Of a stretch of 5,840 nucleotides of DNA, positions 1 through 5,840 are shown in pieces. Below the pieces are notes generated by a model. It saw nothing but the letters and a program-made list of their open reading frames with translations, was not told the DNA's origin and did no database searches. The stretch covers positions 1-5,840 of the forward strand of contig CAJWSE010000069.1 of the NCBI GenBank assembly GCA_913046275.1, read 5' to 3'. Origin of the DNA: an uncultured Phycisphaerae bacterium. GTDB taxonomy: Bacteria; Planctomycetota; Phycisphaerae; Phycisphaerales; SM1A02. Numbering within the stretch: position 1 is the first letter of the stretch; every line of letters begins with the position of its first letter. The position numbers were made by a program, and so were the translations under genes.

Positions 1-2
1 CA

Positions 3-542
3 GATCAAGGAATTATCTGGGGAAATATAGCTATTTTCTTATTCGCACTTGCAGCTACAACTGATTTTATTGATGGTTACCTAGCCCGAAAGTGGGATGT
101 AATCTCAATGTTTGGTCGACTCATGGACCCTTTTTGCGACAAAGTTCTCGTCTTGGGCGCATTTATCTACCTTGCTGGGCCACGTTTTACTGTCGATGCA
201 TGGGTCGAGAGCGACCAACTCTTTACAATGGCCTCAGGGTTTTACCCTTGGATGGTAGTTGTTATTATTGCGAGAGAGCTACTTGTGACCTCTATTCGTG
301 ATGTTTTAGAGTCAATGGGTCACAGTGGTGGTGCGAAATGGGCTGGTAAACTCAAAATGATTTTGCAATCCTTCGCCACCCCACTTATCTTGCTTCTAGT
401 AGTGAACTTCAATCCTGAATATAACTCTGGAGTGATGCTCACAATAAATCTACTTGCATGGCTCATACTCACTGTAACTGTATTTTCAGGCTTGCCTTAC
501 ATCAGAGGTCTTATTGCAGTAATGCGAAAAAAACATGACTAA
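3..542 (+). CDS. pgsA: CDP-diacylglycerol--glycerol-3-phosphate 3-phosphatidyltransferase, 5'-truncated by window edge
   Basis: An integral inner-membrane enzyme that joins CDP-diacylglycerol and glycerol-3-phosphate to give phosphatidylglycerophosphate and CMP. The frame is open from base 3, giving 179 visible residues before TAA at 540-542. The CDP-alcohol phosphotransferase signature DGxxAR-x8-GxxxDxxxD is complete: D21, D24, G25, A28, R29, G38, D42 and D46 (numbered from base 3). The later RELLVTSIRD and GKLKMILQ segments resemble the conserved RE and GKxKT parts of PgsA, which favours PgsA over phosphatidylserine or cardiolipin synthases of the same superfamily. Hydrophobic segments lie around 8-22, 47-60, 76-90, 121-137 and 144-165. 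By comparison with E. coli PgsA (182 residues, signature near residue 46), about 25-40 N-terminal residues lie outside the window. Its stop overlaps the start of pgpA, the next enzyme of the pathway, which strengthens the assignment. The family is certain from sequence; the exact substrate is inferred. Confidence 0.92.
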   Translation, partial: DQGIIWGNIAIFLFALAATTDFIDGYLARKWDVISMFGRLMDPFCDKVLVLGAFIYLAGPRFTVDAWVESDQLFTMASGFYPWMVVVIIARELLVTSIRDVLESMGHSGGAKWAGKLKMILQSFATPLILLLVVNFNPEYNSGVMLTINLLAWLILTVTVFSGLPYIRGLIAVMRKKHD

Positions 543-1071
543 CTGGCTAAAATTAATGTGGTGCACTGCAGGCGGTCTTGGCTTGTTGCCTAAGGCCCCT
601 GGAACTTGGGGATCACTTAAACCATTATTTGTTGTACTCATCTGTGGTCACTTTGGAATTGTGCAAGATTGGCTGATTCTAATCCTCATTACTATCATCC
701 TCTCATCATCTATTGCAACAATTCTTTTAGCACCTTGGTATACAAAATATTTTGGCCAAAAAGATCCAGCACAAATAGTTTGCGATGAAACTGCAGGACA
801 ATCAATTGCACTCCTTGGTATGGCTTGGCTTGGACCAGAAAACCATGTCTCTAATTCAGGATGGATTGGCCTTGCCCTCTTTGCTTTTGCCTTGTTTCGA
901 CTTCTAGATATTTGGAAACCTTGGATTATCGACAAATCTCAACATCTTAAAGATGGCTGGGGGGTGCTTATGGATGATATTATTGCGGGATTCTTCTCGG
1001 GCATTCTTGTTGGAATTGCAGCCATTTTAACTGCTTGGTCCCATGGAACCGTTTTTATCAGCGGTGTTTAA
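535..1071 (+). CDS. pgpA: Phosphatidylglycerophosphatase A
   Basis: A membrane lipid phosphatase that removes phosphate from phosphatidylglycerophosphate to give phosphatidylglycerol, using the product of the upstream pgsA. The 178-residue length is normal for the family (E. coli PgpA is about 170). Family blocks are all present: LGLLPKAPGTWGS (15-27), IVCDETAG (81-88, acidic pair D84-E85), FRLLDIWKPW (121-130) and GVLMDDIIAG (143-152, acidic pair D147-D148). These line up with the E. coli blocks around IVWDEFIG, FRILDMWKPW and GIMIDDIVAG. A Gly that precedes the GxG block in E. coli (HGG) is Asp here (KDG, 139-141), a minor difference. Hydrophobic membrane stretches lie near 31-66, 88-100, 108-124 and 148-167. 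The ATG at 535 lies 8 bases inside pgsA and has no purine-rich Shine-Dalgarno sequence in good position, so translation is probably coupled to pgsA. This start puts the conserved APGT block at the usual place. Confidence 0.93.
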   Translation: MTNWLKLMWCTAGGLGLLPKAPGTWGSLKPLFVVLICGHFGIVQDWLILILITIILSSSIATILLAPWYTKYFGQKDPAQIVCDETAGQSIALLGMAWLGPENHVSNSGWIGLALFAFALFRLLDIWKPWIIDKSQHLKDGWGVLMDDIIAGFFSGILVGIAAILTAWSHGTVFISGV

Positions 1072-1087
1072 AGCAAATAAATATCTA

Positions 1088-1108
1088 TACATTTAATCTT
1101 TAAATGTA
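1088..1108 (-). terminator. AT-rich inverted repeat between the convergent pgpA and gcvPB ends, possible weak terminator
   Basis: A perfect 9-bp inverted repeat (1088-1096 paired with 1100-1108) with a 3-base loop lies across the last codons and stop of gcvPB and reaches into the 21-base convergent gap. Read on the minus strand it is followed by a T-rich stretch (revcomp of about 1075-1087), as a terminator for gcvPB would be. Against this, the stem has only one G-C pair, so it would be unstable, and there is no unbroken U-tract. It could equally be chance in AT-rich DNA. Confidence 0.25.
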
Positions 1109-2592
1109 ATAATCGGTTTCCGAGCGGCTCCCACTTCATCAGCACGAGCAATGTCTGATTCGAGTGGCGAATTCTGAACCTTTTCTATATCCTCTAAAAT
1201 TTCTGACGCAATCGCACGCATTACATCAACAAAATGATCGAGCGCTTGCTTCGACTCTGTTTCTGTCGGTTCAACCATAAGACAGTCATGCATTGGCCAG
1301 TGCATTGTCGGTGGATGCACACCGTAGTCAATCATCCGCTTTGCAATGTCAATAAGCGTGACGCCACGATCTAGCAGATCTCTAGGGACAGTCACAAATT
1401 CATGCGCACAGAACTTGCCTTCGCTGGGTTTAAAGAATGGCATGGTGTATAAATCGGCTAAACGTGCTGCAAGATAATTCGCATTCAGCACCGACGTACC
1501 TGAAACATTTTGAAGCCCAGCAGGACCACATGCTGAAATGTAGGTCCAACAACGAACAAGCACGCCGAATTGACCAATAAAAGAGCGAACCTTTCCGATT
1601 GTTTTCTCTCTGTCTCGATCAAGATAGAAGCTACCATCATCCGCCATCATCACTTGCGGTACAGGTAAATATGGTGCGAGCGCTTCTGTTACAGCAATAG
1701 GACCACTACCTGGGCCGCCGCCGCCGTGTGGCGTGCTGAATGTTTTGTGCGTGTTGTAATGCATTGCATCAGCACCAAAGTCACCTGGTCGAATTCGACC
1801 GACCATTGCATTCATATTCGCACCATCGAGATACAACATTGCGCCCGCCTCATGAATAATATCTGCTATATCCTGGATGTGCATATCAAATAGACCAGCA
1901 GTGCTTGGATTTGTAATCATAAATGCCGCAATGTTTTCAGCACCAACTTGTGCAATTACTTCTTTTAAATGATCTAAATCTGTTTGGCCTTCTACCGAGC
2001 GAACCGTTTGCACTGATGCTCCGCACATTGTGCAAGATGCTGGATTAGTCCCATGCGCTGTGTCTGCAGCAAGCACTACTGTTCGCTCAGGCTGATTATG
2101 ATCAGCGTAGTAGGCCTTGATCACTTTGAGTGCAGTAAACTCGCCGTGTGCTCCTGCCGCAGGCTGCAGGGAAACTTCATGCAAGCCTGCAATTTCTTCC
2201 AGCATCGTGCGGGTTTCGTATAACAAACGTAGCGCACCTTGAATCGTGTCATCATCTTGAAGCGGATGCAAGCAACTAAATCCAGGAAGTGCCGCAGCCC
2301 ATTCATTAATACGAGGATTATGCTTCATGGTGCACGAACCAAGAGGATAAAAATTTCCGTCTACAGAAAAGTTTCTATCAGACAAATGTGTATAGTGAGC
2401 CATGACATCATGCTGACCAAAGGAAGGCAATTTTGTTCCAGCTCCAATCAGACTAATTGGAATTTCGGTTTCAGGAACATCTAACGGAGGGAAATCAACA
2501 CCCTGCTGCTGATCGACATGTTTTTCGAAAATCAATGGCTCAACAGGTTTATCGCTGCGCGATAGTTTTTTAATCATTTCAAGAGTTGTCAT
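1093..2592 (-). CDS. gcvPB: Glycine dehydrogenase (decarboxylating) subunit 2, the PLP-binding half of split P-protein
   Basis: The beta subunit of the alpha2beta2 glycine decarboxylase in the cytoplasmic glycine cleavage system. The complex decarboxylates glycine and passes the aminomethyl group to the lipoyl arm of GcvH. The 499-residue product covers the C-terminal half of single-chain GcvP and carries the cofactor site. The PLP Schiff-base lysine is K283 in NTHKTFSTPHGGGGPG (280-295), followed by the glycine-rich loop. D256 in LDGANMNA (255-262) is placed to hold the PLP ring nitrogen. Also conserved are FYPLGSCTMK (81-90), QPAAGAHGE (143-151), HGTNPAS (180-186) and TNPST (227-231). Next to HGTNPAS the chain reads CTMCG, with cysteines where E. 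coli GcvP has alanines. The length is normal and no motif is missing. The start is set by a full Shine-Dalgarno match 6 bases upstream and by the ATGA overlap with gcvPA, which supplies the partner subunit. Confidence 0.97.
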   Translation of the reverse strand: MTTLEMIKKLSRSDKPVEPLIFEKHVDQQQGVDFPPLDVPETEIPISLIGAGTKLPSFGQHDVMAHYTHLSDRNFSVDGNFYPLGSCTMKHNPRINEWAAALPGFSCLHPLQDDDTIQGALRLLYETRTMLEEIAGLHEVSLQPAAGAHGEFTALKVIKAYYADHNQPERTVVLAADTAHGTNPASCTMCGASVQTVRSVEGQTDLDHLKEVIAQVGAENIAAFMITNPSTAGLFDMHIQDIADIIHEAGAMLYLDGANMNAMVGRIRPGDFGADAMHYNTHKTFSTPHGGGGPGSGPIAVTEALAPYLPVPQVMMADDGSFYLDRDREKTIGKVRSFIGQFGVLVRCWTYISACGPAGLQNVSGTSVLNANYLAARLADLYTMPFFKPSEGKFCAHEFVTVPRDLLDRGVTLIDIAKRMIDYGVHPPTMHWPMHDCLMVEPTETESKQALDHFVDVMRAIASEILEDIEKVQNSPLESDIARADEVGAARKPIITFKD

Positions 2593-3944
2593 GATGACAC
2601 CTCCTTACAAAAATCAACAAATAAATCCATTTCTTGCTTCGTTCGCTTCTCAGTGACTGCAATAATCAACTCATTGCCTTGAGATAGACCTTGCATTCGC
2701 CGCCCCTTCGCGGCTACACCTGGCAATATGCCTCGGGCTTTTGCTTTATTTACAACTTCCGTTACATCAATTGGACACTTGATGGTGAATTCGTTAAAGA
2801 ATGAACCAGTATATTTCATTGCCCAGCCATCAAGATTACACAGCTCTCTTGCAAGATAATGCGCTTTGTGCCAACATTGCTCTGCCATTTCTTTCAATCC
2901 AGAACTTCCTACAGTTGTCATAAACATCGAAGCCCGCATTGCCATTAAACCTTGATTTGTGCAAACATTACTTGTGGCTTTTGCGCCACGAATATGTTGT
3001 TCACGTGTCTGCAATGTTAAACAAAAAACTCTTCGGCCGTCGCCATCGCTAGTCAACCCAACAAGACGGCCTGGCATCTTTCGTGTATATGATTCTTTTG
3101 CCGCAAGCAAACCAAGATATGGTCCACCAAGATTCAACGCATTGCCTAGAGACTGCCCTTCACCTGCAGCAATGTCTGCACCACATTCGCCTGGAGTTTT
3201 AAGAACACCGCACCCAATCGGGTTAAAGACAGCAATTGCTGCCGTTTTTTCCACTTGGTGCGCTCTGCCAAAGCAACCTTCCCAGTCTTCAATTTGCCCC
3301 CAAATATTTGGCGATTGGATAATAACTGCCGCAGTCTCTTCAGAGCAATTAGCTTCAACAGTACTAGGATCAATTTTCCCATCTGTTGCCTCGAGAATAG
3401 TAATAGTAATATTCAAATCTGCGAGCACTGTTCTCAAAACAGCTATATATTCAGGATGTAATGTTGCAGCGACAAGGACTTCACTTCTTCGAGTCGTGTT
3501 CGTAGCAAGGAGTGCCGCTTCTGCAACAGCAGTTGCACCATCATACAAACTTGCATTTGCAATATCGAGCCCAGTGAGTCGAGCGATTTGGGATTGAAAT
3601 TCAAAGAATGCTTGCAATGAACCTTGCGATGCTTCTGCTTGATATGGAGTATATGAAGTCAAAAACTCGCCGCGACTTATAAGCTGATCAATAAGTGCTG
3701 GATAAAAATGATCATATGCACCGCACCCCATGAAGCATGCCATGTCATGAGCCCCATGATTATGATCAGCCATTTCTTTAAGCGCACGCTGAAGTTCTAG
3801 CTCACTCAAAGCGGGCATAAGATCCAATCCTTCTGCACATAGAATTGAGTCTGGGATGGCCTCAAAAAGCGCTTCCACTGAGTCTATCCCTATTGCCTGT
3901 AACATTTCTTCACGATGGGTTGAATTTAATTGGGTGTAATCCAT
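2589..3944 (-). CDS. gcvPA: Glycine dehydrogenase (decarboxylating) subunit 1, N-terminal half of split P-protein
   Basis: The alpha subunit of the two-subunit glycine decarboxylase, homologous to the N-terminal half of single-chain GcvP. It has the fold-type I aminotransferase scaffold but no PLP lysine, and assembles with GcvPB. The 451-residue length is typical (about 440-450). Family blocks include the N-terminal EEMLQAIGIDSVEALFEAIP (12-31), FMGCGAYDHFYP (71-82), the near-invariant SYTPYQAEASQG (97-108), ASLYDGATA (131-139), NLGGPYLGLLAA (271-282) and REQHIRGAKATSNVCTNQ (314-331). The ATG at 3944 is chosen because the start of the protein (MDYTQLNSTHREEML) aligns with the usual N-terminus of the family; the Shine-Dalgarno sequence there is weak. 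The stop overlaps the gcvPB start by four bases. It is the first gene of its operon: the next gene upstream is divergent, so gcvT and gcvH are not co-transcribed ahead of it. Confidence 0.96.
   Translation of the reverse strand: MDYTQLNSTHREEMLQAIGIDSVEALFEAIPDSILCAEGLDLMPALSELELQRALKEMADHNHGAHDMACFMGCGAYDHFYPALIDQLISRGEFLTSYTPYQAEASQGSLQAFFEFQSQIARLTGLDIANASLYDGATAVAEAALLATNTTRRSEVLVAATLHPEYIAVLRTVLADLNITITILEATDGKIDPSTVEANCSEETAAVIIQSPNIWGQIEDWEGCFGRAHQVEKTAAIAVFNPIGCGVLKTPGECGADIAAGEGQSLGNALNLGGPYLGLLAAKESYTRKMPGRLVGLTSDGDGRRVFCLTLQTREQHIRGAKATSNVCTNQGLMAMRASMFMTTVGSSGLKEMAEQCWHKAHYLARELCNLDGWAMKYTGSFFNEFTIKCPIDVTEVVNKAKARGILPGVAAKGRRMQGLSQGNELIIAVTEKRTKQEMDLFVDFCKEVSS
2599..2607 (-). promoter_or_regulatory. 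Full-length Shine-Dalgarno sequence for gcvPB, inside the end of gcvPA
   Basis: On the minus strand the sequence is TAAGGAGGT, complementary over all nine bases to the usual 3' end of 16S rRNA, with a 6-base gap to the gcvPB ATG at 2592-2590. It lies within the last codons of gcvPA. Together with the ATGA overlap at 2589-2592 (start ATG at 2592-2590, stop TGA at 2591-2589) it should give strong, coupled initiation of gcvPB. It fixes the gcvPB start. No other start in the window has a comparable site. Confidence 0.85.
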
Positions 3945-3971
3945 TTGGGTACTCGCTGTTTCAGAGTGGTA

Positions 3972-3977
3972 AGTATA
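3972..3977 (-). promoter_or_regulatory. Candidate -10 element for the gcvPA-gcvPB operon
   Basis: The 44-base gap between the divergent starts carries TATACT on the minus strand, one mismatch from the TATAAT consensus and 27 bases upstream of the gcvPA ATG. The distance suits a short leader. No good -35 hexamer sits 16-18 bases further upstream (the sequence there reads about TAGTTT), and that position falls inside the start of the peptidase gene. The overlapping plus-strand TATAAA (3974-3979) is only 9 bases from the peptidase ATG and would give an almost leaderless mRNA. Both are pattern matches only. Confidence 0.3.
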
Positions 3978-3988
3978 AACTCTACGGC

Positions 3989-5840
3989 ATGATAAAACTA
4001 ATTGGAATCGGTCTTCTTTTCACACTTCCTTCATTTGCTGAACCCACGGGTTCAGTCGTGCCTGGCCCAGCGTCCATCCGTGGTTTCCAGCCAGAGACCA
4101 CGGCTAATGATGATGCTATTAAATCGTACTTTGAAAATGCTGGACCTCTGGCTATAGAGTATTACGAACACCTCACACTTCTCTCAAATCCTTGGATGGG
4201 TGGGCGACAACCAGGTTCGGAAGGTAGCAAGCGAGCGGGTGAGTATATCATTTGGAACTTAGAGAATTATGGCATTAAACCGGCTTTCAATGAAGGTACT
4301 TCCTGGCACCAGCCGTTCAATTTTCAAATTGACAATGAAGCGGCTACGGTTAATGATTCTCAAGTTGTTATCGCAGATATGGTACTTATTCCAGATCAAG
4401 ATTACGTAGTACTAGGCAACAGCGGAAGTGGTGATATAACCGCACCAGTTGTATTTGTGGGATATGCGATTGAAGAAGGCGAAAATGGATACACCTCCTT
4501 TCCAGAAGAAAACAACCTTGATGGAAAAATTGCACTCATGCTTAGATATGAGCCTTTAGATGAAAATGGTGCAAGCCAATGGGCTCGAAGAAGATTTAGC
4601 CCAAGTTCCAATATCCAAAATAAAATGCAAGCGGTAATCGACCGTGGTGCTTCCGGTGTGATTTTAGTGAATCCTCCTAATTGTAGAGACGGGAAACGAG
4701 GTCTAGAAAAGATTCGTTCGAACCGTTTTGGCACAACAGATATCCCAGTAGTTCAATTCAGCCATGAGAGTGCTGAATTATTGCTGCCTAATGGTGATTT
4801 GCTTTCACTTCAAACACTAGCCGATTCTGGCGAAATAAATACCATTGAACTTGGAAAAACACGTATTCAAACAGACGTTGAATACTCAGGACTTAAAGCT
4901 GCGAATATCGGAGGAGTCATTCCAGGGCGTGGCGCACTCGCTGATGAATGGGTAATTGTTGGAGGCCATTATGATCACGTTGGCTTTGGATATACAGGCA
5001 CATCTACTCCAGGTGTTCTTCACAGAGGTGCTGACGACAATGCTTCTGGTAGCTCAGCTGTTCTGCTTGTAGCCAGATTGCTCTCCGAGTTCTACGATAC
5101 CAGTCAAGAGGAATCGATGCGTTCGATGCTCATTCTGTTCTTCGACGGTGAAGAAGCAGGATTATACGGATCTGCTCACTATGTAAAAAACCCAAGCGTT
5201 GATTTGGAAAAAGTCAATGCAATGCTAAATCTTGATATGGTGGGAAGCCTACGAGATAATACGCTCATGCTTGGAGGTACAGGAACTGCTACGGAATTTG
5301 AAACCATTATCCCTCCCGTTTTTGAATCATCTACGCTAAAAGGAAGTTTAAGCCCTGGAGGCACTGGGCCCTCTGACCATACGAATTTTTATAAAGAAGA
5401 TATTCCTGTGCTTTTCTTTTTCACTGGAATGACCGATGAATACCACACCCCAGCGGATAAAGCGTACACCATCAATCCACTCGGCGGCGCTCTAGTTGCA
5501 GAGATTGCTGAAAAATTTGCGGAACGATTTGCTACAGAAAACTTCTTAACATTTACATCGGACACACGTGGCGGAACAAATCGCTCAATGCGTATGCCCT
5601 CACCCGTAAGACTGGGTGTTCAACCATCCTACACAGCCATTTTAGAGACTGGCATCCAAATTACTGGTGTAAGCGAAGGTACATGTGCAGAAGAGGCTGG
5701 TCTACAAGCCGATGATATTTTGCTTGCATGGAACGACACAGAACTTACCGGAGGAAGAAAACTCATGGATCTTCTCAAAGCATCAGCACCAGGAGATAAT
5801 ATTGAATTGACTGTTCAACGAGGTGGGGAAAATATCATTG
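3989..5840 (+). CDS. Secreted M28-family zinc (amino)peptidase with PA and C-terminal PDZ domains, 3'-truncated by window edge
   Basis: A predicted exported metallopeptidase; 617 residues are visible and the frame is still open at the right edge. Residues 1-17 are a short Sec signal peptide (MIK, a hydrophobic core 4-13, and S15-F-A17 before the likely cut), then a Pro/Gly-rich linker to about 38. Residues 40-150 form the N-terminal part of the M28 fold. About 150-275 resemble an inserted PA domain (DGKIALML, then IQNKMQAVIDRGASGVILVN). About 300-520 are the catalytic core with every two-zinc motif: GGHYDHVG (H327, D329), GADDNASG (D349 probable bridging ligand), FFDGEEAG (E388 general base, E389 ligand), NLDMVG (D416) and EYHTPADK (H486). 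From 541 to the edge is a PDZ domain (RLGV, then ITGVSEGTCAEEAGLQADDILL). The family usually removes N-terminal residues from peptides; the substrate here is unknown. The ATG at 3989 is chosen for the signal peptide, although no clear Shine-Dalgarno sequence precedes it. It is divergent from gcvPA, with no evident functional link. Confidence 0.92.
   Translation, partial: MIKLIGIGLLFTLPSFAEPTGSVVPGPASIRGFQPETTANDDAIKSYFENAGPLAIEYYEHLTLLSNPWMGGRQPGSEGSKRAGEYIIWNLENYGIKPAFNEGTSWHQPFNFQIDNEAATVNDSQVVIADMVLIPDQDYVVLGNSGSGDITAPVVFVGYAIEEGENGYTSFPEENNLDGKIALMLRYEPLDENGASQWARRRFSPSSNIQNKMQAVIDRGASGVILVNPPNCRDGKRGLEKIRSNRFGTTDIPVVQFSHESAELLLPNGDLLSLQTLADSGEINTIELGKTRIQTDVEYSGLKAANIGGVIPGRGALADEWVIVGGHYDHVGFGYTGTSTPGVLHRGADDNASGSSAVLLVARLLSEFYDTSQEESMRSMLILFFDGEEAGLYGSAHYVKNPSVDLEKVNAMLNLDMVGSLRDNTLMLGGTGTATEFETIIPPVFESSTLKGSLSPGGTGPSDHTNFYKEDIPVLFFFTGMTDEYHTPADKAYTINPLGGALVAEIAEKFAERFATENFLTFTSDTRGGTNRSMRMPSPVRLGVQPSYTAILETGIQITGVSEGTCAEEAGLQADDILLAWNDTELTGGRKLMDLLKASAPGDNIELTVQRGGENII
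4038..4055. repeat. Perfect 8-bp inverted repeat at the signal-peptide junction of the M28 gene
   Basis: CTGAACCC and GGGTTCAG flank a 2-base centre (AC). A g-t wobble at 4037/4056 could extend the dyad by one pair. It lies 49 bases into the peptidase gene, at the signal-peptide cleavage region, and about 94-111 bases upstream of the gcvPA start on the other strand. No T-run follows on either strand, so it is not an intrinsic terminator. The very small centre fits a DNA-level protein-binding dyad better than an RNA hairpin. Confidence 0.45.
4078..4103. repeat. Inverted repeat (10-bp stem, 6-base loop) in the early M28 coding region
   Basis: Bases 4078-4087 pair with 4094-4103 (CCGTGGTTTC with GAGACCACGG), all Watson-Crick except one T-G wobble at 4085/4096, around a 6-base loop. 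It is GC-rich enough to fold stably in RNA from either strand. It encodes part of the low-complexity linker after the signal peptide, where protein constraint is weak. A smaller dyad (CTGG-C-CCAG, 4062-4070) lies between it and the repeat at 4038-4055. No T-run follows on either strand. Function is unknown. Confidence 0.45.

Noticed and set aside
92..301. A 69-codon plus-strand open frame overlapping pgsA
   Set aside because: It is out of frame with pgsA, whose CDP-alcohol signature is complete across the same bases.
1700..1735. GCC-rich triplet run on the minus-strand gene
   Set aside because: It encodes the conserved HGGGGPGSG loop after the PLP lysine of GcvPB, so the repetition reflects protein sequence and not a DNA repeat.
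2154..2176. Short palindromic pattern CCTGC...GCAGG with a PstI-like centre
   Set aside because: It encodes the conserved SLQPAAG block of GcvPB, and the short arms are explained by Gln, Pro and Ala codons.
2959..3597. A 212-codon plus-strand open frame antisense to gcvPA
   Set aside because: It lies wholly inside gcvPA, whose protein matches its family along its length. The antisense product is rich in Ser, Pro, Arg and Cys with no recognisable domain, as expected for a shadow frame.
3945..4120. Possible glycine riboswitch upstream of gcvPA, suggested by glycine cleavage genes and nearby hairpins
   Set aside because: On the minus strand I do not see the conserved aptamer core segments I recall for this class, and most of the region is coding for the peptidase signal peptide and linker. 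A covariance-model search (Rfam RF00504) would settle it.
4402..4734. A 110-codon minus-strand open frame inside the peptidase gene
   Set aside because: It is opposite the PA-domain part of a well-supported M28 gene and shows no domain of its own.

Overview
The window is bacterial, moderately AT-rich by eye, and densely packed with chromosomal housekeeping genes. It holds five protein-coding genes in three transcription units and no RNA genes, mobile elements or CRISPR repeats that I could find. The largest stretch without a gene is 44 bases, so there is no long empty region.

Layout. (1) Positions 3-1071, plus strand: the 3' part of a CDP-alcohol phosphatidyltransferase (pgsA, cut by the left edge) overlaps by 8 bases a phosphatidylglycerophosphatase A gene (pgpA). 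Together they make the last two steps of phosphatidylglycerol synthesis. (2) Positions 1093-3944, minus strand: gcvPA then gcvPB, the two subunits of a split glycine decarboxylase (P-protein of the glycine cleavage system), joined by an ATGA stop/start overlap with a full-length Shine-Dalgarno sequence for the second gene. The gcvPB and pgpA genes converge with 21 bases between their stop codons. (3) Positions 3989-5840, plus strand: a divergent, secreted zinc aminopeptidase-like protein (signal peptide, M28 catalytic domain with inserted PA domain, then a PDZ domain), cut by the right edge.

Organism. The exported M28 peptidase with a PDZ domain and the alpha/beta-split GcvP are compatible with a Gram-negative-type environmental bacterium. 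Planctomycetota or a relative is one guess, but nothing here is diagnostic and I hold it weakly.

The three units have no obvious functional link to one another. The features most worth a second look are a cluster of three perfect or near-perfect inverted repeats in the first 115 bases of the peptidase gene, which is also the upstream region of gcvPA, and the stand-alone gcvPA-gcvPB pair with no gcvT or gcvH beside it. I found no convincing evidence of an undescribed system.
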